From Paenibacillus mucilaginosus 3016 (GTDB lineage Bacteria; Bacillota; Bacilli; Paenibacillales; NBRC-103111), in contig NC_016935.1 of the NCBI RefSeq assembly GCF_000250655.1, positions 5,412,001 to 5,476,000 of the forward strand: 64,000 nucleotides of DNA. Reading direction: 5' to 3'. Positions 24,701 to 36,700 of this stretch are shown piece after piece (positions within the stretch are counted from its first letter, which is position 1; each line of letters opens with the position of its first letter). The notes beneath the pieces were generated by a model, which worked only from the letters and a program-made list of their open reading frames with translations, did no database searches and was not told the origin of the DNA. The translations under genes were made by a program, and so were the position numbers.

Positions 24701-27700
24701 GCCGGTTCGCCCGGTCGTTCAGCTCCCGGTACGTCAGCCGTTCGCTTTCGAAGACCAGAGCTTCCGCCTCCGGTGTCCGTTCCGCCTGCTCCTCGAGCAG
24801 CCGGTGGATCGTCTTGTCCTTCGGCGAATCGGCGGCCGTGTCGTTGAAGGAGACGAAGAGCTGCTCTTTCTCACCCGGAGTTACGATCTCGAGTGCGCCT
24901 ACCTGCATGTCCGGCTGTGCCGCCACCTGCTCCATCAGGTGAACGAGATGGCCGATGATCCGCTCGACCCCTTGAGGCTCAAATGCATGCTCGTTGTATC
25001 CCACGATCAGCTTCATGGATTCGCCCGGCAGCACGACCAGGTTGAAATCGTAATTCGTCTGCTCGACCGACTCCACGCCCGTCATCGTGAAAGGTACCGC
25101 TCCGCCGCTGGCCAGCTCCTCGATCTGCTCCTCCACCGGATAGTTCTCGAAAATGAGGATGTGCGAGATCAGGTCCTGCTTCTGCTCGGTCAGCGCCTGG
25201 ATGTCATAGAGCGGGAACGTATCGTAAGCGTGGGAGCGGATCGCCCCTTCCTGGTTGTGCCGGAGCGCTTCGGCAAAGGTCAGTCCTTCCGTGCTGCGGA
25301 TCCGGACCGGAATCGTGTTGATGAAGAGGCCGATGATGCTCTCCACATTCGGAATCTCCGCCGGTCTTCCGGACACGACGCTGCCGAAGACGACGTCATC
25401 GCTGCCGTTATAGCGCTGGAGCAGCACGCCCCATACCGTCTGCATCAGGGTGTTGATCGTCACCTGATGCTTCCGCGCGATCCGGTGCAGGCTGCCGGTC
25501 AGCGACGAGCCAAGCTCCAGCTCGAACCGTCCTGCGGCATAGCCCTCCTTGCGGCCCTGCGCCGGTGTACCCGGCAGCAGCGTCATGCCTTCATATCCAG
25601 CGAGACACTCGCTCCAGTACGCGGCCGCTTCGCCTTTGTCCCGGGCCTCCAGCCATTCGATATACCGGCTGTACGGCGTCACCGGCGGAAGCTCCGGCTG
25701 CCGGTTCTGCAGCTTGGCGAAATACGTGCCGAATACTTCCGTCGCGACAAGCGACAGGCACCAGCCGTCCATGATGATATGATGGAACGTCCAGATGAAA
25801 CGGTAGAGGTCGTCTCCTGTCTGCAGCACCGACAGGCGCAGCAGCGGGTCGGCCGCGAGATCGAAGCCCCGTGCCTTATCCTTGGCGGTGAACGCAGCCA
25901 CATAGGCTTCGCGCTCTTCCGCGCAGAGTCCGCGCAAATCCTCAACCTCTACCCGCGCGGCACGATTTCTGAACACAGCCTGCACAGCCTGCTCTCCATA
26001 CCCGGTCAGGAAGTTCGTCCGCAGCGCTTCGTGACGCTGGACGAGCTCGTTCATGCAGGCGGTGAACAGGTCGAGTCGGAATTCGCCCTGCAGATCGAAG
26101 GAGGACTGCTCGAGATACGCTCCCGAGCGGGAGTCCATCAGGCTGTGGAACAGCATGCCCATCTGCATCGGCGACAAAGCATACACGTTCTCCAGCTCGC
26201 CGGACGCAGCCGTATCACGCGCCAGGCGGTCCAGCTGCTCAGCGGTCATCCCCTTGAGGGACAGGTCGCTAGGCGTCAGCTCCGTCCGCTCCTGTGCCGC
26301 GCAGTGGGTAATCACGGCCTGCAGCGCGCCCTGCAGCTTGGAAGCGAGCCGCTCTATGGCTGCTCTGCGGTACTGCTTGCCGCTGTAGCGGATCGTCACC
26401 TGCAGGCGGCCGTCCGTCACCATGCCGTTGATATCCAGAGTATAGCGCGGCGCGGCCTGCGGACTCGAGGATTCTCCGCCGCCGTACGGCGAGAAGCGGA
26501 TGCCGCTCTCCTGGACGTCCTGATCCAGCTGGCCGAGGTAGTTGAACGAAATCTCCGGCTCGGAACGCAGCTGCAGTGCAGGGTCTTCCCCTGCCGTCAG
26601 GTACCTTAGGATACCGTAGCCGATCCCCTTGTTCGGAATGCGGCGCAGCGACTCCTTCGTCATCTTGATGTGCTCTGCCAGCGTCCTGCCGGACTCCGCA
26701 TGCAGCACCACCGGATAAATGCTGGTGAACCAGCCGACGGTACGCGTGATGTCAAGCTCGTACCCGATGTCTTCGCGGCCGTGGCCTTCGAGCGCCACCT
26801 GCACCTGCTCGAGTCCGCTCCAGCGCTGAAGGGCCAGCGCCGAGAGCCGCAAGCAGCAGGTCGTTCACTTCCGTGCCGTAAGCACGGTTCGCCTGGCGGA
26901 GCAGCAGCTGCGTCTCTTCGGCGGTCCATTCGGCCGTGACGACTTCGCTGTCCGCGGCGCTGGCGGCTTCATGAAGATGGTCAGTGCCAATTTCGGTGGA
27001 AGCTTCGACTCCCGGATCCTTCGGAAGACGAACGCCGCCGGCCTGGTCCACTTCCAGCCAATAACCCAATTCCGCTTGGAGCGCTGCGCTTCCCGCATAT
27101 TCGTTCAGCCGCTGCGCCCACTCCCGGAACGAGTCCGTCTTGTACGGCAGCTCGGCGGCCTTGCCCTGAAGGGCCTGCTCATAGGCGCTCGAGAAATCCT
27201 CGAAGAGGATGCGCCAGGAGACGACGTCCACAGCCAGGTGATGAATCGCGATCAGCAGGTGGTCGCCGTCCTCGCAGCGGAAGAGGCCGAGCTTCACGAG
27301 CGGTCCTTCCTCAAGCGACATGGAGCCCTGAATCGCCGTAGCTTCCGATTCGAGCACCGTGCCGGGATCGGCAAGGCCCCGCAGGTCGAAGGCTTCGAAG
27401 CCGAAGAGCTCGCCTTCCTCCCTGCTCCGGAATCTCGCCGCATAACCGGACTCCGTCCGCGGGAACACAAGACGCAGGGCGTCGTGGTGGATCACCAGCT
27501 GCTCCATCGCCCGGCACAGGGCCGCTTCGTCGAACCCTTCCGGACGGTAGAGCATCACGGATTGGTTGAAGTGATGCGGCTCCGCCTGCCCGCGGTCCAG
27601 GAACCAGCGCTGTACCGGCGTCAGCAGGGCGTCACCGGTCACTTCCCGCTGGTCGGCCACCCGTGTGACATTCCGGACGTGCGGACTGAGCGCCGCGATC

Positions 27701-30700
27701 GTCGGATACCGGAACAGGTCTTTCATCTCCACCTTGTAGCCGCTGCGGAACATTCTTGAGGTGACCTGGATCGACTTGATGGAGTCGCCTCCGAGATCGA
27801 AGAAGCTGTCGTGAATGCCCACCGCGCGAACGCCGAGCACGGACTGCCAAACTGCGGCCAGCTCGCGCTCCACCGCCGTCCGCGGAGCCGTATACACGGC
27901 CCCGGAGCCGAAGCCGGCTTCAGGGACAGGCAGCTCCTTGCGGTCAATTTTGCCGTTGGCACTGAGCGGCATCCGCTCCAGCTGCATGAAGTAAGCCGGC
28001 ACCATGTAGCTCGGCAGCTGTGCGGAGAGAACCTCCCGGAGCTCGCCGGCTGCGAGCTCCCGGTCTGCGACGTAGTAGGCGCAGAGCTGCTTCTGGCCGC
28101 TCTGGTCCTCCCTCGCCGTCACGACCGCTTCCAGCACGGCTTCCACATCCAGCACCGCCGACTCGACTTCGCCGAGCTCGATGCGGTAGCCGCGGATTTT
28201 GACCTGGTGATCGATCCGTCCGAGATATTCGATGTTCCCGTCCGGCAGCCAGCGCGTCAGGTCACCCGGTGCGGTACATGCGGGCCCCCGGCACGAACGG
28301 GTCGGCGGCGAACTTCTCTTGATTCAGCTCCGGCCGGTTCAGATAGCCTCGCGCCACCTGGATCCCTGCGATGCAGAGCTCGCCCGCCACGCCGACCGGC
28401 TGCAGCTGGGTCGTGCCTTCCTTCATGACATACAGCCTCGTGTTCCAGACCGGACGGCCGATCGGCACCATTGCATAGGTCCCGTCCGGCTCGCAGTCGA
28501 AGTACGAGACGTCGACCGTCGCTTCCGTCGGACCGTACAGGTTGATGAGCCGCGCGCCGCGCACCTTCGAGACGCTGGCCTGGAAGCGCGCCACATGCTG
28601 AGGCGGCAGGGCCTCCCCGCTGGCGAACACTTGTTTGAGGCTGGCAAGCTGAACCGCCGCCTCGTCAGCCGGCAGGCTTTCCGCATAATCAAGGAACGCG
28701 TGCAGCATCGCCGGCACGAAGTGCATCGTTGTAATGCCGTACCGCTCGATCGCCTCCAGGATCTGCGCCGGGTTCTTCTCCCCGCCAGGTGTCAGCAGGC
28801 ACACCTTGGAGCCGACCATCCCCCACCAGAACAGCTCCCAGACGGACACGTCGAAGGTGAACGCCGTTTTTTGCAGGATGGTGTCGTCCGGGCCGATCGG
28901 GTACTTCTCATGCATCCACAGGATGCGGTTCACGGCCGACGTGTGCTCGATCAGGACGCCCTTCGGCTTGCCGGTCGAACCGGAGGTGTAGATGACATAG
29001 GCCGCGTCCTGCGGTCCTGCGACAAGCGCAAGATTAGACTCATCGCTGCCGTACACATTCGGGTCGTTCAGATTCACGACCACTCCGTCGTACTCCTGAG
29101 GCACGGCCGCCAGGAACCGCTCCTGCGTGAGCAGCACCTTCGAGCCCGAATCCTCAAGGATGTAGCGGATGCGCTCCTCCGGATAATCGGGCGCCACCGG
29201 CACATAGGCTCCGCCGGCCTTCAGGATCGCGTAGATGCCCACGATCATCTCGAGCGACCGCTCGGTCATGACCGCCGCTCTCGCATCCGGTCCGATGCCG
29301 GCCGCCTGCAGCGTGCGGGCCAGTGCATTCGCGCGGGCATTGAGCTCCCCGTAGGTGAGCGACGCGTCTTCGAACAGCACCGCGATGCGTTCCGGCGTCC
29401 GCGCCGCCTGCTCTTCGAACAGGGAGATGATGGTCGCCTTCTGCGGATACTCGGCCGCGGTGTCGTTGAATGCGCCGAGGATTTGTCCGCGTTCGGCTTC
29501 CGTCAGCACTTCCATTTCTTCCAGTCGTAGCTCTGGATTCCCGGCCGCCTGCTCCAGCACCTGGACGAGATGGCCCTGAATGCGTTCAATCGTCTCTCTG
29601 TCGTATACCGCCGCATTGAATTCGCAGTCGATCCGCAGCTGCGCGCCCGGCATGATGACCAGGTTAAAATCGTAGTTCGTCTGCTCGGCCACCTGCGCGC
29701 CGGTGATCGTGAAGCCATGCTGATCTCCGCCCAGCTGTTCGACCTGCTGCTCCACCGGATAGTTCTCAAACACGGTAATATGGTGGATGAGGTCTTTCTT
29801 CTGCGACGTGCGCGCTTGAATGTCGAACAGCGGGTACGTCTCGTAGTCCTTCGAAGCAAGAGCCTCACGCTGTGTCCGCCGGAGGAGTCCGGCGAAGGTC
29901 TCCCCAGCTTCGCTCCGCAGCCGGACCGGCACCGTATTGATGAACAGCCCGATCGTCCGCTCGACGCCCGGAATCTCCGAAGGTCTGCCCGACACCACGC
30001 TGCCGAAGACTACATCGCGGGAGTTGTTGTAATGCTGCAGCAGGATGCCCCATGCCGTCTGTATGACCGTATTGACGGTGACCTGGTACTTTTTCGCCGT
30101 GCGATCCAGCTTGGCCGTCAATTCCTCGTCCAGCAGGCAGATCCGTTTATCCGCCCGGTAAGCCTCCTCCGGCTCCGGCGTGCGGGCGCCTGGCAGGAGA
30201 GTCATCCCTTCGTAGCCTTCCAGATAGCCGCCCCAGTAATCGGCGGCTTCCGTACCGTCCTGCTTCCCGAGCCACTCGATGTATCGGCTGTACGGGGCAA
30301 CCGGAGCAAGTACCGGCTCCCGGCCCTCCGCCAGCGCGAAGTAGCCTTCGAACACCTCGCCGGTCATCAGCGACAGGCACCAGCCGTCCATCAGCATATG
30401 ATGGAAGCTCCAGACGAAACGGAAATGGTTCGCATCCAACTGCAGGATCGTCACGCGCATCAGCGGATCTTCGGCGAGGCGGAAGCCTGCTGCCTTGTCT
30501 TCCCGCAGGAAGTCCGCCGCGTAAGCTTCTCGTTCTTCCACAGGCAGGCCCCGCAGATCTTCATAGCGGAAGCCCGCCTTCCGGCTGCGCAGCACGATCT
30601 GCAGCGGTTCGCTGCCCGTGCCGGCCAGGAAGTTCGTGCGGAAGATCGCATGCCGCTGCACGAGGGTGTCCAGACTGAGCTCGAAGAGCTCCGGACGGAA

Positions 30701-33700
30701 GCCGCCGTGCAGGTCGAAGGTCGCCTGCTCGAAGTAGGCCCCCGAGCCTGCATCCATCAGGCTGTGGAACAGCATCCCTTTCTGCATCGGGGTCAGCGGG
30801 TAGACATCCTCCAGTCCGCCGAGGTGGCGCACGCCTTCCTCCAGCGCCTCGAGTTCTTCCACCGTCAGGCCCGGGTGCAGAACGTCGCTCGGCGTCAGCT
30901 CCGTGCCCTCCTTGCCGGCACAGTGCGCGATGACCTCCTGCAGGCTGGACCGCAGCGCCTCAGCCAAACGCTCCATCGTCTCTCTGCGGTAGGACGGACC
31001 ATCGTAGCGGATCGTAAGCTCCAACACACCGCCGGAGATCATCCCGCTGACATCGACGGGGTACTTCAGCGTCGTCTTCCGGCTGACCACGTCCCCGATG
31101 GAGTACGGCGAGAAGCGCATGCCGCTCTGTTCAAGATCCTGGTCGAACTGGCCGAGATAGTTGAAGCTGAGCTCCGGCTCCGGACCGTTCAGGCCCTCGG
31201 AGGAGGCCGACATATATTTCAGGAGGCCGAAGCCGATCCCTTTGTTCGGAATGCGGCGCAGCGATTCCTTCACCGTCTTGATCCGGCGGCCGAGCGGAAG
31301 ATCAGCCCCCACTTGCAGCAGCACAGGGAACTGGGTCGTGAACCAGCCGACCGTGCGCGAGATGTCCGCTCCCTGCAGAATGTCCTCCCTGCCGTGGCCC
31401 TCGAGGTTGACGAGGATGCGGTCCCGGCCGGTCCAGGACTGAACCGCCATGCCGAGCGCCGTCAGCAGCAGGTCGTTCACTTCGGTGTGATAAGCCCTTG
31501 GCGCCTGCTTCAGGAGCTGCTCGGTCTCTTCCTTCGTCCAGTAGACCGTGATGGTCTCGGACTCTTCCACGGTCGGAAGACCCTCGCGTGCCCTGTCCTT
31601 CGGCAGCGGTTCTTCCTCCGCCGCAAGGATCTCCTGCCAGTAGGCCCGCTCCTGCTCCAGCTCGCTGCCGCCCGCGTAGACCGCGAGACGGTCCGCCCAC
31701 AGCTGGAACGAATCGGTCTTGGCCGGCAGCCGGACCGGCTTTCCGGCGAGGGCCTGCTCGAACCCCGAGGCAAGATCCTCGAACAGGATGCGCCACGATA
31801 CGCCGTCCACCGCCAGGTGGTGGATCGCCACGAGCAGGTGGTCCCCGTCATCGCAGCGGAACAGCCCCAGCTTCATCAGCGGTCCGCGTTCGAGATCGAT
31901 GCCGCTTTGAATCTCGCTGGCCTTGGCTTCCACCCGTGCTGCGACGTCCTCCGCTCCCCGGAAGTCGACCGTCTCCAGGGTGTAGAGTTCTTCGCCCTTC
32001 ACCGGGCGGTTCCAGCCTTCATATCCGCCGGCTACTTGGCGGAACACCATCCGCAGCGCGTCATGATGCGCTGCCACCTGGTCCAGGGCGGTGCGAAGCG
32101 CCGCTTCCTGGAAGCCCTGCGGCTTGTGCAGCATGACCGCCTGGTTGAAGTGGTGCGGCTGCACCTGCTCCTGCTCGAAGAACCAGTGCAGGATCGGCGT
32201 ATGCCTCACTTCCCCGGTCACTTCCCGCTGATCGGACAGGCGTCCTGCCGCCGTCAGGCGGGAGGCCAGCTGTTCTGCGGTCGGATACTGGAACAGATCC
32301 TTCATGTTCAGCTTGTAGCCGGCCTGCAGCAGCCTCGAGGACACCTGAATCGCCTTGATGGAATCCCCGCCGAGGTCGAAGAAATTATCGTGAATGCCGA
32401 CCTGCCCGGCACCCAGCACGGAAGCCATAACGGAGACGAGCGCCTCCTCGGCTGAGTTCCTTGCGGCGGCATACGCCGCCCCGGAATTCCGGCTGATCTC
32501 CGGCGCCGGCAGCGCACGGCGGTCGATCTTCCCGTTCGGCGTCAGCGGCATCTTCTCCAGCTGCACGAGTGCAGCCGGAATCATATATCCCGGCAGTTCG
32601 GCCGCCAGCCGGTTCTTGAACTCGCTGTAGGTCATCGGAGTTTCGGCCACGACGTAGGCTGCAAGCTGCTTCGAAGGTCCTCCGTCCTCACGGGCCACCA
32701 CGACCGTTTCCAGTACGGAAGGCAGCTTCATGATCTGGGCTTCGATCTCGCCGAGCTCGATCCGGTGGCCTCTGATCTTCACCTGATGGTCGATCCGTCC
32801 CTCGAATTCGATCGAGCCGTCCGGCAGCCAGCGCGCCAGGTCGCCGGTCCGGTACATCCGCTCGCCGGCGGCAAACGGATGCCCGGTGAATTTCTCCCGG
32901 GTCAGCTCCGGCTGATTCAGATAGCCTTGGGCCAATCCGTCGCCTGCGATGCACAGCTCTCCCGTCACGCCGACCGGAAGCAGACGGTTTCCTTCGCCGA
33001 GAATGTAGGCGCTCGTGTTGCTCACCGGATAACCGATCGGCACGGTCGCCGCTTCGGCCGGCAGCTCGTTCACCGGATAATATGTGGCGTATACGGTGCT
33101 CTCGGTCGGTCCGTAGACGTGAATGAGCCGATCAGGCCCCAGGTACTCCAGCGCCCTGCGCACATGGGTGACCGACGAGCGCTCCCCGCCGAAGAGAATC
33201 TTGCGCACCGAGGCCAGGCTGCCGAGGTTCACATCCACAAGCACGTTGAACAGAGCCGTGGTGATGAACATGACGGAGATCCCCTGCGATGCAATGATGC
33301 CGGACAGCTTGTCCATATCCAGCACTTCGCTCTTCGAGATGAGGACCAGCTTCGCCCCGTTCATCAGCGCCCCGAAGATATCGAAGGTCGATCCGTCGAA
33401 CGCATAGCTCGAGAGCTGAAGCAGCGTATCCCCGCCCGTAATCTCGATGTAGTTCGTATTCCGGACGATCCGCATGATATTGCGGTGGGTCGTCAGGTTG
33501 CCTTTCGGCCTGCCGGTGGTTCCAGAAGTGTACATCACATAAGCAAGATCGCCGGCATTCACGGCAGTCCCCGGATTCGTATCGTCACCGGCATACGAAG
33601 CTTCGTCATCCAGACGGAGCACCGCGCCTGTCCAGCCTGCCGGCCCCTGAAGGTCCCTGTGGGTCAGCAGCAGCTTCGCCTCCGAATCCGAGAGAATATA

Positions 33701-36700
33701 CTCGATCCGCTCCTCCGGATATTCCGGATCGATCGGCACATAAGCTCCCCCGGCTTTGAGCACCGCCAGGATGGCCACGATCATCTCGGCGGAACGCTCG
33801 GTGAGCAGCCCCACAAGAGAGCCTGCCGTCACGCCCGAGGCGGCCAGTGTCCGGGCCAGGCGGTTCGCCCGCCGGTTCAGCGCCTCATACGTCAGCTCGC
33901 CGCCTTCGTGAACCAGCGCCACTGCATCCGGCGTAAACACCGCGAATTCTTCAAAGAGGGCATGCAGCGTCTTCTCCCTTGGGTAATCCGTACGGGTATC
34001 GTTGAAGGTGCCGAGCAGCAGCTCCCGCTCTTCCGGCGTGACGAGCTCCAGTTCATCCACCGCGATCACCGGATTCGCCGAAACCTGGGCCAGCACGTGC
34101 GACAGGTGCCCGCGCATGCGCCTCATGCTCGTTTCGCTGAAGCGGGCCGCATTATAGGAGAAACGGACGCCAAGCTCTTCACCAGGGATGAAAATCAGGT
34201 TGAAATCAAAGTTGGTCTGCTCGGTCGACTCCACACCCGAGATCCGGAAGGTCTCCCGTCCGCCGCTGCCGATGCTCTCCACTTCCTGCTCCACCGGGAA
34301 GTTCTCGAAGGCCATGATGTGGCCGATGAGGTCCGGCTGGCCGGACAGGGACTGGATATCGTACAGCGGGAACGTCTCGAAGCGGTTGGAAACCAGAGCC
34401 TCCTCCTGCACCCGCTTCGCCACATCTGCGAAGCGCTCCGCTCCTTCGGCACGGATGCGCACCGGGATGGTATTAATGAAGAGGCCGATAGTCCCCTCCA
34501 CGCCGGCAATCTCCGCCGGACGACCCGATACGACGCAGCCGAAGACGGCATCCCTTGCGCCGTTGTACTTCTGGACGATGAGTCCCCAGGCGGTCTGCAG
34601 GAGCGTATTCACGGTCACCTGCTGCCCTCTGGCCGTCTTCTCGATCCGGGACGTCAGCTCCCGGCCCAGCGTAAAGTCCATCCGTGCCGGCACGTAATCT
34701 TTGCCGCCTGCCGGCAGCTCATCGTCCGCCGGAAGCCCCGTGACCGCTTCATAGCCTTCCAGGTATGTCTTCCAGTAATCCGCCGCTTCCCCGCGGTCCT
34801 GCCGCTCAAGCCAGTCGATATACCGGCTGTATGGCGTAACGGCCGGAAGCGCCGGACGGCGGCCTTCCCGGAGAGCGAAGTAGGTGTCGAACACTTCCTT
34901 CGTCATCAGCGACATGCACCAGCCGTCCATGATGAGGTGGTGATGACTCCAGATGAAGCGGTACGACGCAGCGCCTGTCTGCAGCACGGTTACGCGCATC
35001 AGCGCATCCTGCGCCAGATCGAAGCCCATCTCGAGATCGCGCCGTGCCAGAGATGCCAGGACAGCTTCCCGCTCTCCGGCCTCCAGACCGCGGAGGTCTT
35101 CGTAACGCAGGTCCGGCTCCCGCCGGCGGTAGACCACCTGCACCGGTTCTTCCCGCCACCCGCTGTGGATGTTGGTCCGCAGCGCTTCGTGCCTTTGGAC
35201 AAGGCTATCCAGAGATTGACGGAACGTATCCAGGTCGAAGGCACCCGTAAGATCGAAGGAGGCCTGTTCAAAATAAGTCCCTTCCGACGGATGCATCAGC
35301 GAGTGGAACAGCATCCCCTTCTGCATCGGCGTCAGCGCATAGACGTTCTCGAGCTCGCCGACGTGCGCCGTCTGCCGGGTGAGCTGCTCGAGCTCGCCGG
35401 CTCCGACGCCATGCAGGAGCACATCGCTCGGCGTCAGCTCGGTACGCTCCTGCGCCAGGCAGTGCGTCAGCACCTCCTGCAGCGAGCTGCGGAGAAGCCC
35501 CGCCAGTGCATCGATCGTCTCCCCGCGGTACATGTCCCGGCTGTAGCGGATATAGAGCTCGAGCTCGCCGGCGGTGACCATGGCGTTCAGATCCAGCGCA
35601 AACTCCATCCATGCCTCACCGCTGACATGCAAGCCTTCGCTGTATGGCGATGGGGTGAAGCCGCCCTGTTCGAAGTCCTGGTCGAACTGTCCCATATAGT
35701 TAAAAGAGATGTCCGGCTGCACGGTAAGCGGCGCTTCCGCCCGGCGTGAAGATGCATACCGGAGGATGCCGTAGCCGATGCCCTTGTTGGGGATGCGGCG
35801 AAGCGTCTCCTTGACCTGCTTGATCTCCTGCCCGACGGCAAGATCTTCCCCGCCTTGGAGCAGGACAGGGAACATGGACGTGAACCAGCCCACCGTACGG
35901 GTGATATCGGTATCCTCCAGGATCGCTTCCCGCCCGTGGCCCTCCAGGTTCACAAACACACGGTCCAATCCGCTCCAGGCGCGCACCGCTCTGCCGAGCG
36001 CCGCCAGCAGCAGGTCGTTCACTTCCGTGCCGTAGGCGCGGTGCGCCTGCTTCAGCAGCGCTTCCGTCTCGCGGACGCCGCTCCACGTGATCTTGAGCAG
36101 CTCGCTGTCCTGCTGCCGCGTACGGCCGCCGGTCTCCCGGTCCTTCGGCAGCGGGGACGCTCCGCCCTCTTCGACCGTCTGCCAGTACGCCCGTTCCGCT
36201 TCCATGGCCGGGCTGTCCGCGTAAGCGGTCAGACGCTCCGCCCACGCCTTGAACGAGTCGGTCTTCTTCGGCAGGCGGATCGGCTCTCCCCGGACCGCCT
36301 GCTCATAGCCGGCAGCGAGGTCTTCGATGAGCACGCGCCACGACACGCCGTCCACCGCTGCGTGGTGAATCACGACGAGCAGATGGTCTCCGTCGCCGCA
36401 GCGGAACAGTCCGAGCTTGAAGAGCGGCCCGCCCTCCAGCGAGATTCCCGCCTGGATGGCATGAGCTTTGGCTTCGATCACCGGGGCCGGATCCGCTTCG
36501 CCTCTCACATCGGTGACATCGAGGCTGTACAGCTCCCCTTCGTTCACAGGGCGGATCCGCAGCGAGTATCCGCCGGCCTCCCCGCTTCCGTTTGGAAGGA
36601 TCACCATCCGCAGCGCATCGTGATGCTCAGCCAGCTTGGCCGCCGTACGATGCAGCGCCTCCTCTTCGAAGCCCGCCTCCCGGCGGAAGAACATCGCCTG

